Source: Lytechinus variegatus (Eukaryota > Echinodermata > Echinoidea > Temnopleuroida > Toxopneustidae). From it: a stretch of 64,000 nt of DNA. Location: assembly GCF_018143015.1 (NCBI RefSeq), contig NC_054741.1, positions 63,896,697 through 63,960,696 of the forward strand, written 5' to 3'. A program made the translations under genes and the position numbers. The notes under the pieces were generated by a model, which was not told the DNA's origin, searched no databases, and was given only the letters and a program-made list of their open reading frames with translations. How positions within the stretch are numbered: position 1 is the stretch's first letter; each line of letters begins with the position of its first letter. This document shows, piece after piece, positions 42,945-54,130 of the stretch.

Positions 42945-44382
42945 AAGCCACTGGTCACTGCATGAGTGAGCGCGCTCAGTTGCCAGGTATACTGACAATG
43001 TCATTAAAGGGATATGCATCTCACTGATCATATAATGCGAGCGCAAAGCGCGAGCTGATTTTTTTTAATATTTACAACTGAAAAGGGACATTATAATCAA
43101 ATTTAATCATGATAGGTACCTGTCTCACTAAACAGAAACAATGCGAGCGCGAAGCGCGAGCTGAAGTTTTCGTATATTTTGACCCCAAACAGCGAGATTT
43201 TAAGGAATATATTTTAGGAATCCATTAAGAGTATGCATATCTCACCATAGTCATCTAATGCGAGTGCCAAGCGCTTGCTGATTTTATCAGAATTACATCT
43301 GAACACATGAAACACTTTTTGTAGTCATTGCAATCATGATTATCATACCATCTCACTAATCAAATATTGCGAGCGCGAAGCGCGAGCTGAAAATTTAGAT
43401 AATTCAGACCTGAAGTGGGGCATTCTAAGGTTTCTTTGTAGGAATTAACTAGGACCATACGTATTTCATTAACAAAATGATGCGAGCGCGAAACGCGAGC
43501 TGAAAATTTTTTATATTCTGATCAGAAGAAGGGACATTTTGAGGACTGATTTTAAGGAATTCATGAAGAGCAGACATATCTCACCAATTAATGCGAACGT
43601 AATCATGGACAGGAAATGTTTCATATGTACGAAGACCTTAACATGGGTCATTCACTTTTTGAGTCATTAAAAAGAAGCATATGTCACTACATAAAACAAT
43701 AATAACTCAAGTGCTAGGAAATATATTTGGTTTATATTGACTTGAAAACGGGATGTTTTAGTACAACGGGATTATATATCTCGCATAGGCGGCGGAAGGG
43801 GGGGGACGGGGGGGACGTGTCCCCCCCTAAATTTTAGGTGGGGGGGACGGTCCCCCCTAAAAAAAATTTTTGCTAACCTTTTTTTTTTTTTTTTTTTTTT
43901 GCTTGTCAATTTTTTCCCCCTGCGTCCCCCCCTTAATTCACGTGGACCCCCATTGATACGTGTGTTGTCCCCCCCTAAAATTTAGGTTGATTACCTTTTT
44001 TTTTTTTTTCAAAATTTTTTGGAGCACTTCTCAAATTTTTTACATGTGTCCATCCCAAAATTTCAGGAAGACACCACCAAAAATTTTTTCCTTCCGCCGC
44101 CAATGATATCTCGTAAACAGAAAATGCAAGCACCAGGAACAATGAAGACGTAGGCCTTGGGCAAATTATGTTTCATGAAGTTATGATAAAAATGTTTCTT
44201 ATGTAATGCAACATAACATAATTATATCATAATATAACATTATAATGAATAATATTTTCTTTTTTCCCACTGCGTTTCTCTTCCTTTCTCCCTCTTTTCT
44301 CCTTTCCCGCCTTTTCCCCGTTTTTTTGTCAGACGATGGGGGGGGGGGGAACGTGCTCCCATCCCCCGTAGTTACGCCACTG
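42945..44382. mobile_element. hAT-type element, left end rearranged
   Basis: The right end CCGTAGTTACGCCACTG (to 44382) and the interior match the element at 50174-51163 (CAGTTGCCAGGTATACTGAC, AGATTTTAAGGAATATAT, CAGGAACAATGAAGAC). They include five or more GCGAGCGCGAAGCGCGAGC motifs. The left terminal repeat is not found. A second element is nested at 43784-44105. Confidence 0.72.
43784..44105. mobile_element. hAT-type MITE nested in another hAT element
   Basis: Ends CATAGGCGGCGGAAGG and CCTTCCGCCGCCAATG are flanked by exact ATATCTCG (43776-43783 and 44106-44113). The paralogous element at 50.9 kb has a single ATATCTCG (50912-50919), the empty site. The 322-bp length and interior match 7699-8021. 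Confidence 0.88.
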
Positions 44383-44959
44383 TATGTCCATATGGCAAAT
44401 ACCCCTCCAATATTATTTTCTTTTTTACCCCATGATGGTTTAATGGTTTTATTAGAGATAACATAAAAAATTGACATTCCATCTTAACCCCTTCTCAAAG
44501 ACCCCAACATTGATGAATGGGAAGAAACGGGGGTTTCTCTTCAATGTAATAATAAGGACATAAGTATTTCGTTTGGAAATGGTGAACTGGCTCTTTATTT
44601 GCATTGTATGATTCAATAATATTGTTTTATTTGTTAAGCGGTATTTCAGGAAGAATTTTCACCAATAAAACAATTATCTCTTTGATCTTTTTTTTCATTT
44701 CTTTCGTAAAAAGTGGGGGGATGATTGTACAGGCCATCCCCTCCTCCTCGAAAAGTGGGGGGGGGGATATATCCCCCCATCCCCCGGGATTTACGCCAGT
44801 GCCTTCAAAGAGAATTTGCTCAGCTTAATTACTCCAAAAGACACGACTACTTCACGCAGATGAAAATATCAGATTGCACCAAAATGCCTATTTGACATAT
44901 AAGTGCTTTTTTTTCTCTGCCCCCCCCCCAAACGAAAATACATTCCGCTGGCCCTGGTA
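44383..44959. other. Intergenic DNA with a hAT-like right end
   Basis: At 44740-44803 a G/C-run zone ends in GGGATTTACGCCAGTG, a terminal repeat without a partner. Nothing else is recognised. Confidence 0.45.
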
Positions 44960-46650
44960 TTAGGCGAAGCGAGTGAGCAAGGCAATCGAATATTTCGTAA
45001 ATTAATTATTAATTTCATTTTGTTTTGATGTTGCTTCTCCTGTCGGGTTAGCTAAGGTAGTACCGTGCAGCAGTGCAGAAAAACACAGTGGTTCAACTCA
45101 TGGATCTCTCAACGTCATCTAATGTAATAGGAAGCGCACGCTGAAACTGAAGGAAAATGCACTATTTGTTTTAGAATTTCTTTCGATCCCATTACGAGCA
45201 CGAAAAGTATTTTACATAATTTATAAGTCACATATTGATTTTTCTTTCGTTTTATGTTTAACAGGAGTTTGCTTAGAATATCTCATGGAGCAGGACTGCT
45301 AGTGTCATGTTATCTAATCACCATCTCATTATAGGTTTGTTATCATCTTTATTGTATTGTTTTAATAAATCAAAGACTGAGATATGGAAGAAGGGGACGG
45401 ATGAGTGTGTCACGTGGCAATTAAATGTAATGATATAGTGTAACGTGATCAAAGGTATAAAAAGGGTTTGTGTTTTTTTCTTGAAACTTTCTGGAGAGTA
45501 GAGTGATAGGAAAACTTTAAAAGAAAACGCAGATAGTAATATTTTCATCAGTTCTGCCACAATATTGTTGGTTTATTCAATTCAAGTGAAATTCATTCGG
45601 AATAGAAAGCTATCAAGACAAAAAGAAAAAATGAATAGGAAGGCAATTGAATTTTGATACTACGTATAATGCTGTGATTTGCAAAGCACATGTCCCCCCC
45701 CCCCCCCCGTACGCCAGTGATATAAGTGTGCGAAATAAAGCAAACAATTTTAAAATCTCTATGTACGTGGTCATTGTAATATTTGAAATACGTGTGTTGA
45801 TGGATTAAGACAATCAGTACAATTTAACACTGGTGAGACTTTCTTACCTATATGTGAAATTTTATGGAGAAGGATCGCTGTGTCTCAAAATCACAACTAA
45901 TAATTTAAAAATACCTCGTCGTAAAATGAAAAAAAAAGAAAAGATTACATTAGGCCTAGGTATTCGTCTGCATCATTTTAATGATTACTCATTTTTGTAA
46001 TTATGTGGATTTGAAGCTTTCCCTGGAATTTGCAATTTAAGAATCACACAGCAAAATAAGTTAATCAAGACTCATTTTGCCTTCCATTCTTTATTTCATT
46101 TTATTCTCGATCTTAATTGAATGACCCTTCCTCATTTGCGATTTATCTACCGTCCAAATTCGATAAAAATTAACAAGATAAATGAATAAATAAATAAACG
46201 AGGTTTTTGAAAGGCAAATTCATCAGTGTTTGAAAAGATAATCCTTAAAATGAGAATATGTCGTCAGCAACTAAAACACACTATGATACCACTTGACTGC
46301 TATTATGTTTATTCTTCTTTACTTGTGACGTATTTCATATAGAAATGCTGAATACTTATTATTTTTTCACAATTTCTTTCGTTCCCAATCCTATAATGAT
46401 GTATGAGGCGGTATCAGACTAGCACCGTTTAAAGGTAACATATTAATATTTATCTTTTCTTCATGTTTAGCAGTTGTTTACTCAGAATATTTATTCATGA
46501 GAGATTACGACTGTAAATAAGCCCCATATCTAAATTACTTTATCATAAATCGCCATTTATTGTGTTATATCTAATAATTATACTTAATGATGATGGGGAT
46601 AACAGGGGGCGGATGCGTATTTCTATTTTTAACAGATTACAAGATGTGAG
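44960..46650. repeat. Segmental duplication, copy B block 1
   Basis: Partner of 14770-16324. It is interrupted near 45690-45719 by a C-run ending in GTACGCCAGTG, a hAT-type end not present in copy A. The match stops at AGATGTGAG, where the next element starts. Confidence 0.65.
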
Positions 46651-48480
46651 CAGGGGCGGATCCAGCCTCCGCCAATAGGGGGGGGGGGTCGAAAAAAATT
46701 TCACCCATATATTCCCCGATCGGCCGCGCAAAGTTGATTTTTGTTTGTTTCTTTGAAGAGGTTGTCCCACCGGCGTAGTGAGTCAAAAACTTTTAGGGGG
46801 CTCGAAATGGCACATCGCGTAAAATCAATAAGAAGTTATGAGCGAGCGAGCAAAAATTTCGACATTTTTATTATGAAAATCCAAGTTTGTGATAGATTTT
46901 AACATAATATAATATTATATTTCACCCTTTTCTCTTTTTTTCCGTGATCGTGATTTTTTTTTTTTTTGGGGGGGGGGCAAAACGCCCATGTCCTTACAGT
47001 AATTTCTTAGCTTTTTTCTTATAACAAGATAGATGTGTGGTAATTTCATAAGCCTATTAAAATAGTGTGAGCGTGAATTGCGACCTAACAATTTTGAAAT
47101 TTAATGTATTTTGTCCTGAAAATTCAGTTGAACTTTCTTGGCAATGTTTGTAAACCTGAAGAAGATGCGTATGTAGGAATTTTTATAATGCGTTCTGGCC
47201 TTGTCGAAAAGGGACCTGTTAAGGACGATTCGCAGTTAGGCCATTAAGACGATAAATATTTCAATGATTAAATAATGCGAGCGCGAAGAGCGAGCTGAAT
47301 ATTTTTTTACGTTCCGGCCTAAAAAAATTAACGTCCTATGCACTTTTTGTAATCATGAACGGTATAAGTATATAACCAAACAATTGATGCGAGCGCGAAG
47401 CGCGAACGGAAAAAAATGAGATTTCAAACCTAAAAAACGGGACACTCTTTTCATGTATTTTATATCATTAAAAAAAATTGGGTATGACTTGATATTTTCC
47501 TACATTTATAATGCGAGCGCAAAGGGTGAGCAGAAAAAATTTGATGTTCTGATCTAAAACTGGATAATATAGGCTCATAATGATTAAAATAGAGAACAAG
47601 CTGCGTATCTGCATAAACATGCGTGCGCGTGTTTCAGACTTTGACCTAGAATCTGGGCATTCTAAATAACTTTTTTTCATCATGAAAATCAATAAAGCGA
47701 GCGGGAAGCTCGAGTTTAAAATATTTTATATTCCAATGTGAAAAAAGTGTCAATTTAAGATTTGTATTTCAAGCACTTTTTAAGAAAATTATGAGGTGGA
47801 TATGAATCAAAGTTATAAAAAAAGATCTGATATCTTTCATTATCATTACTTTGAGTTTTGGCATAGGACAGGGACATTTTAAGAACATCATGTCAGCATA
47901 TGAAAATGATGACTATCTTTCTATTTCTCTTCCTAAGCGAGAGATGAAATTTGTCGATATTCCATTCTGAAAAGGGGGCAATTTTCTTTATTAAATCAAT
48001 ATCCTAGTTATTAATTCAATAAGCCTAATGAGAGCGCGAAATCTGTTCATTTATTATGGCCTGAAATCCGGACATTTCAAGCACTATTGTAATTGTGAAA
48101 TAAGATGCATGAGTTAATATATTTTCAACTATCAATGCGCGCGGAAATCGCAAGCCGAAATTTTTGATAAACTGTAATGAAATGGGGATTTTTTTAGTAG
48201 TTTGTTATAGAATTGATATTGAGATATACATATCAAATCACCGACCAAAATGCGAGCGTGCAGCGGTATAGCAATTAAGTTTTGACAATTTGACCTGAAG
48301 ACAGGAAAATAATAGGTACTTGACAAATCAAACTTGGCGAGCGCGCAGCGCGAGCAGAAAATGTTAATATTATGAAGATAAAACATTAATTATTACAGAG
48401 CACTTTTTAAAAATCAATCTTTAAATGAAACAAAATAATGAAAGTTCGAATATCCGAGCTTAAATAATAATAATACCAAC
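46651..48480. mobile_element. CAGGGGCGGATCCAG element, only the left end recognised
   Basis: The left end CAGGGGCGGATCCAGCCTCC sits where copy A (16316) is uninterrupted. About nine GCGAGCGCGAAGCGCGAGC-type motifs follow over 1.2 kb (47277 to 48350), more decayed than in the 22-26 kb copies. No CTGGATCCGC right end was found, so the element or its right flank has been deleted or rearranged. The right limit is approximate. Confidence 0.55.
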
Positions 48481-49366
48481 ACTTGAGGAAAGAAGACTGG
48501 CACCGTATTAAAAAAAATGCAAAATCACCCTCAATTCATCCTCTGTGTATGACGTGGCTACCTCGGAAAACAAACAAACATACGAACATATCTCTTCGTC
48601 GTAAAAAGAAATATCAACAATTTCAAATAAGAACAAGATTTGAGAATAGTCCATTGCAGTGTTGTAGTCAAGGCTCAAACCTCCAAGGCCAAGGCCAAGG
48701 CTTTAATACCCAAGGCCAAGGCTTCAATAACCAAGGCTGAGGCCAAGGCATGGAAACCCAAGGCCAAGGCCAAGGCATTTCAATTGTACAATATATGGAA
48801 CAAAAAATTAGACAATAATGCTTAGGCGGCATACATGACACACAGGACCAAATGTATAAAAGGTGTGAGAGAGCAAAATTTTTTGACCCTTGCACATTTA
48901 AAACGAAAATAATTTCATGATAGATCATGTAGATTTAGACATAAAATTAAAATAAATATATAGTTACCTTTGTACATTTAATTATTTTTCTAGGCGATTC
49001 ACATTGCAATAATTATTATTACCAAGGTGATCTGATCCTGGCATGCCCCATTCTCAACATATGTCTTTCTCCTCTACCTGGGACAGGGGAGGCAGAATGT
49101 ATTTTTTTTTTGGGGGGGAGGTCAAAGCTAAAAATGCACTTACAATATAATTCAAAATGAGAATTTTGGTGCAAACAGATATTTTCAAAATGAGATTATC
49201 AACTGTGTGAAGAAGTTGTGTGTTTTGTGGAAATTAAGTTCAGCAAAGCTTTTTTAAGTGATTTCTAATTGATAAGACAGATATTTTGATTTAGGCTTTA
49301 ATTTCCCGCGATAGAAAGCATAGCAAGCATGGCAAGCAAGCGGTTTTGAAAAAAATCAATTTTCTG

Positions 49367-49425
49367 TTTCTGTTTCTGTTTGTGGTAACTCCCGTAGGAA
49401 CTCGGCAGGACAGCATTTTTTAGCT
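49367..49425 (-). mobile_element. 3' fragment of a tRNA-derived SINE
   Basis: TTCTGTTTCTGTTTCTGTTT, then GTGGTAACTCCCGTAGGAAC, matches the 3' part of the SINE at 42066-42355. The (TTTCTG)n is the tail. Head and body are missing. Confidence 0.65.
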
Positions 49426-50173
49426 GTTGTAAAACAGTTTTTTTGAAGTTGTAAAACTCGATTTTGGGTCAATTATGGTGCTAATCACTGTTAACAGGGC
49501 ATCCTTGCGAGATGTTGTAATAAGATGTAATAAGAAATGAAATTTGAATATTTCGAGCTGTTTTTGTAATCATGAAAAAGGTGTGCTTCTTACTAAACAA
49601 ATTAACGCGAGCACAAAACACAAGCTGAAATTTTTACTGACCAGAAAAGGAAGCTGTTCTGGACTGCATTTAGTGACTCATAAATACGATACATAACTCA
49701 CCAATCAAATAATGCGAGCGCAAAGCGCGAGCTCAAAAAATTGTAATATTCCGACCGAAAAACAAAACATTCTAAGCATTTTTTTTGTGTAAATTGAATG
49801 CGAACCTTACTAAACAATAATTTATGCAAGCACAATCCAAAATTTGTTGATTTTGAAACCTAAAATTTTGCTCTGTATGCCATGCTTGGCCCCTCAAAAT
49901 TTTTGGCTCATCATGCCTTTGATGCCATAGCCCATTTGGAAATGACAAAATTGAAGTTTGTGTTCAAGTTTACCGAATCTTTTCAGAATATCATTAAGAC
50001 TTAAAACATTCTTGTTGGTCAAAGAAAATGATACAAGGAAAACCTAATGGAATAGAAATCAACCTTGTTATCATTCTTTAGAGTACCGGTAAGCTATTTT
50101 TAAAGTATGAAAATTGTTGTCAAAATTGCAGTCAGATCTGTCAGAATTGTTCCTGTCATAAACTCACTATAAT

Positions 50174-51163
50174 CAGTGGCGTACCGTGGGTCACGGCATT
50201 GGGGGGCACCAGCAAAAACTTGGAATTGCCTAGTGAGCGCGCGAAGCGCGCCCAGTTGCCAGGTATACTGACCTAATAGAGATATTTTTATAATGACAGT
50301 GCCAATAAACGGACATGTATCTCATTAGTCAAATAATGCGAGCGCGAAGCGTGAGCTTAAAATTTTTGATATTCAAACCTAAAAAGGGACATTACAATCA
50401 ATCTTTTGTAATCATGAAACGTACCTGTCTCGCTAAATAATGCGAGCGCGAAGTGCGAACTGAAATTTTTGTAAATATTGACCCCAAACAGGAAGATTTC
50501 AAGGACTATATTTCAGGAATCTTTTATCTATTAAGATTATACACATCTCACCATAGTCATCTAATGGGAGTGCCAATAAGTGCTTGCTGATTTTGTTAGA
50601 ATTACATCTAAACATGCACATAAAGCACTTGTAATCATGATTAACATACCCATCTCACTAATCAAATCTTGCGAGCGCGAAGCGCAAGCTGAAAATTTAG
50701 GAAATTCAGACCTGAAGAGGGGCATTTTAAGGCTTGTTTGTAGGAATTCAAGAAGACCTTACGTAGTTCACTAACCAAATGATGCGAGCGCGAAGCGCGA
50801 GCTGAAAATTTTTGATATTCAGATCAGAAAACAGAAAAAGGGACATTTTAAGGACTCAGCAGACATCTTTCACAAATCCACTACTGCGAACGTATAGTAT
50901 AACAGGATTATATATCTCGGTAAACAGACAATGGGAGCACCAGGAACAATGAAGACATATGCCCTGAGCAAATTATGTTTCATTTATATGAAAAAAATGT
51001 TTCTTATGTAATGTAACATAACATAATTATAACATTATAATGAACATTAATGTCTTCTTTCCCACTACGTTTCTCTTCCTCTCTCCATCTTTTCCTCCTT
51101 TTTTTAGTCAGCCGATGGGGGGCACGTGCCCCCATGCCCCCCCCCCCTGTAGTTACGCCACTG
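50174..51163. mobile_element. hAT-type element nested inside a larger one, exact 8-bp duplication
   Basis: Ends CAGTGGCGTACCGTGG and CTGTAGTTACGCCACTG are flanked by exact ACTATAAT (50166-50173 and 51164-51171). The 990-bp interior contains about six GCGAGCGCGAAGCGCGAGC motifs. It is the most complete copy of the family seen at 29506-30912 and 42945-44382. Confidence 0.9.
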
Positions 51164-51618
51164 ACTATAATCCTAATCATAATTATTATCGTTATTATTG
51201 ATATTGTCATTATCCTTATTAGTCATGATTACATCATATTACCAATAAATAATATTAATTTTCATCACTTCTCTTTGTTACATAATTATGTGATGATAAT
51301 TGCAATTGATGGCACTGCTAAGTACACTTACTGCTTCTGCTGCTGCTACTGCTGACTGGTAGTATTTAGTGTCATTAGATATACAGAACAATTGAAACAT
51401 TTATAACTACTTATATAAAACAAATGAAAGTACAAAATAGAAAATGCCTTGAAAAGGCCTTGAAAATGCCTTGAAAATGCCTTGAAATTTCAAGGCTCAA
51501 AATCCTCAAGGCCAAGGCCCTCTCAAGGCCAAGGCTTGAATGTTCAAAGCCAAGGCTTTGAAAAAATAGGCCTTAAGGCCAAGGCCGAGCATCAAGGCAC
51601 TACAACACTGGTCCATTG

Positions 51619-53690
51619 CCTTTTTTGGTTGACAAAATTGAGTTTGTCGACTAGGATAGGCGCAATGGACAATGGTCACTTCCACCCTATTGGTAAATTA
51701 CACATTTTGGTAAGCATTTTGGAAAATTACAAAAATGTGCAGTTACCAAAATATCCCGTGACACATCCCCACCATGTAGTCACTCTTGTCATTAAAATAA
51801 AGTGCCAGTCTCCTCTCCTTCAAGCCAACCATTATCATACTACATTCATTCATTGTTTTTATGCTTTAATCTAAAATTGCATTAGCTCTTTAAATGTATA
51901 TAGCCTGTTTATTGCATTTTGCTATGGTTTTTCTTACTATGTAATCTATAGTGCCAGCACAGACTTGTAAACATGAGTTTTCCAGCTCTGTTTTTTTTTT
52001 CATGTGTGATTGTTATCAACATGTTTGATCATCAATAGACACCATTTGTAATCGAATTGAATTGGAATCCCTCTGCTGTAAAACACTCATTGTGACTATT
52101 TCCAAAACTCTATCAGAAGTCAATTTTCTTGACTTACACCCCCCCCCCCTTGCAAAATTCTGGCTACGGGCCTCAGGTCTAAATGGTCCTAGACCCTGAA
52201 AACTTTTGGTCTTGAACCTAGCCTGTTTCATTGATTATATACAAGAAAATATATAAATAATCGATCAAATTCAGATTTAAAAAAAGAAGAAAATTTCAAC
52301 TACTTACGTGATAGTAGAAATCACTCAGGTTCACTATAGCGAGAGTTATTATTACGTCAATCACTGGCTTCGATGTGACTTTCTATCATACCCATCAGTT
52401 CATAGTGAAGGAATAATGCAATTCTCTCAGTCAAACCATGGACTTACAACGAATAGTCATTTTCACGAAGGACCTCTAGTTCATGTCTTGTTCAGTGCAT
52501 ATAGCTCAAACTTATAAGCTACAAGAATCGAAAAATAAAGTCATTGACTTTTTGCAATCTCGAATCACAATTCCAACATTGTCCAATCATGTGATAGGTC
52601 CATGGTCCAATCCATGCAGTTCTAGATGATTTTCGAGAATCGAAGTTCGAATGTCAAAATTAACCCCATGAGCCCATCCAAGGACCAAAATAACGAATTG
52701 TTCTCACTTTTCTATATTCAATTCAGTATTAGACGCTGTACATCTGAAAATTCAATTTGTTTATGATTATGTATTTCTCATTTGTATTGTATATATAAAT
52801 GTTTTATTTTGTTTTTAATGTACTACATGGCCCCAATGTAAAACAGTATCTGACTACTGACTGGAATACCCTGTTCTAAGAATACTAAATGAGTAAATAA
52901 ATATAATGATAAATGAATAAGCAAATAAATAAATGAAATATAAATAAATAAACAAATGAATGAATTAATGAATAAATAAACAAATGAATAAATAAATAAA
53001 TAAAATATCAAAATGTGTTAAAAAATAGAGGGAGCACTTCATGGCCTATGAGAAAAATATTCAAATAGTTGCGAGCGAGAGAAAGTTTGGGCATTTTAGA
53101 ATAAAAATCTTATTTTTAGATAGATTTTGACATATTATTAATTTTTTTTTACATCGGCCCTTTTTGGTCTTTTTTTCTTCCTGATCATTTGACTTTTGTA
53201 GGTTAAGTGTCCCATCCCCATCTATAAATCCATGACATCAGGGCTTTATATTAAATTATTAATTATTAAATAACATGCCTGTTCATTATTTTTCCTTTAA
53301 ATATATGTATTCCGGGGGACATCCCCAGCCACGCCTAGGAAGCGTAAAAGGAAAAAAAGTACAATACGCCATTGCTAGTACCATTTAATTATCTCTGGAA
53401 TTTTAGTTTGGTCTATATTCATACTTCCAAACTGGATATAATATTATCCCAAGAGGTCATGGACAGTTTAACAAAAGGTCTTTCTCTGGCGTGTGGCTTG
53501 GTATAACAAGGCATGAATGGCAATGGTCACTTTGTATTGTTCTAGAAAATCCATAATGGTCACCGACGAGTAGTTCGTGTGAACACAGTCTCCCAACTCT
53601 TCACAATTTTCCGAAGGCCCCCCCCCCCCTTCTCTCCCATTCTCGATCTCTCTTTTTTTAAATTGAGGTCGGCCCCTACAAATGCGACGA
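51619..53690. repeat. Segmental duplication, copy B blocks 2 and 3
   Basis: Matches copy A at 19.8-20.3, 20.6-21.99 and 27.4-28.07 kb in order. It lacks the MITE at 20016, both SINEs and everything between 21.99 and 27.38 kb of copy A. A (TAAA/TGAA)n microsatellite lies at 52885-53005. The first 450 bases (51619-52070) have no clear partner. No coding frame is conserved. Confidence 0.65.
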
Positions 53691-53734
53691 TTGATTGTGA
53701 AAGGGGCTTCATTAGGGCATTTTAGCAATTCCTT

Positions 53735-54130
53735 CTTAAACGCTTTCTATAACACTGATAATCTTGTCAAAAGCTCTTCGTAACAAAGCAGACTTTGTCG
53801 AAAATATGTGACTCAAAACAGCAGTGTCGACCTGTGGAGTGTTTCAAGAAAGGATTTGTCGAACGTTTTATTTGACAAGTCCAGTTTTATCCGACCGTTG
53901 CCACAGATACAGGGCTTCTAAGCCAATCAAATTGATGGAAAGTTGTCAGATCTGACAAGTTGTCGGACATAAATTTTGATGAAACACTCCGAAGGACTCT
54001 GGACGAACGACTTTTTTACAATTTTCCGTCCGGCCTGAATCTTAAGACATTGTGCTGACCCGGTCCACCAATTTTCGACAATGACCTTAAATCTCTCCAT
54101 TGTGATTTGACGGGCATTTTCAATAGAAAG
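53735..54130. repeat. Dispersed repeat split by a MITE
   Basis: ACGCTTTCTATAACACTGAT ... CAAAACAGCAGTGTCG and GACTCTGGACGAACG ... CCATTGTGATTTGACGG are the two halves of the repeat found whole at 10800-11050. A palindromic MITE fills 53836-53990. Confidence 0.6.
53836..53990. mobile_element. Palindromic MITE (TTGTCGGATCTGACATCTTT family)
   Basis: Ends GGAGTGTTTCAAGAAAGG and TTTTGATGAAACACTCC enclose CGACCGTTGCCACAGATACA and AAGTTGTCAGATCTGACAAG. The copy at 10.9 kb gives the empty site. Target duplication is short or decayed. Confidence 0.7.

Larger units (their letters stand above)
48657..51610. mobile_element. hAT-type element of 2954 bp with exact 8-bp target duplication
   Basis: Ends CAGTGTTGTAGTCAAGGC and TCAAGGCACTACAACACTG are flanked by exact GTCCATTG (48649-48656 and 51611-51618). 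Next to each end is a cluster of GGCCAAGGC repeats (48670-48780; 51435-51595), like the sub-terminal transposase-binding repeats of hAT elements. The interior encodes no transposase. It contains a nested hAT element (50174-51163), a SINE fragment and several GCGAGCGCAAAGCGCGAGC motifs. Confidence 0.88.

Noticed and set aside
48483-48825. Low-complexity QGQG/KAKA protein
   Set aside because: It is a translation of GGCCAAGGC sub-terminal repeats of the hAT element; all frames give similar low-complexity peptides.
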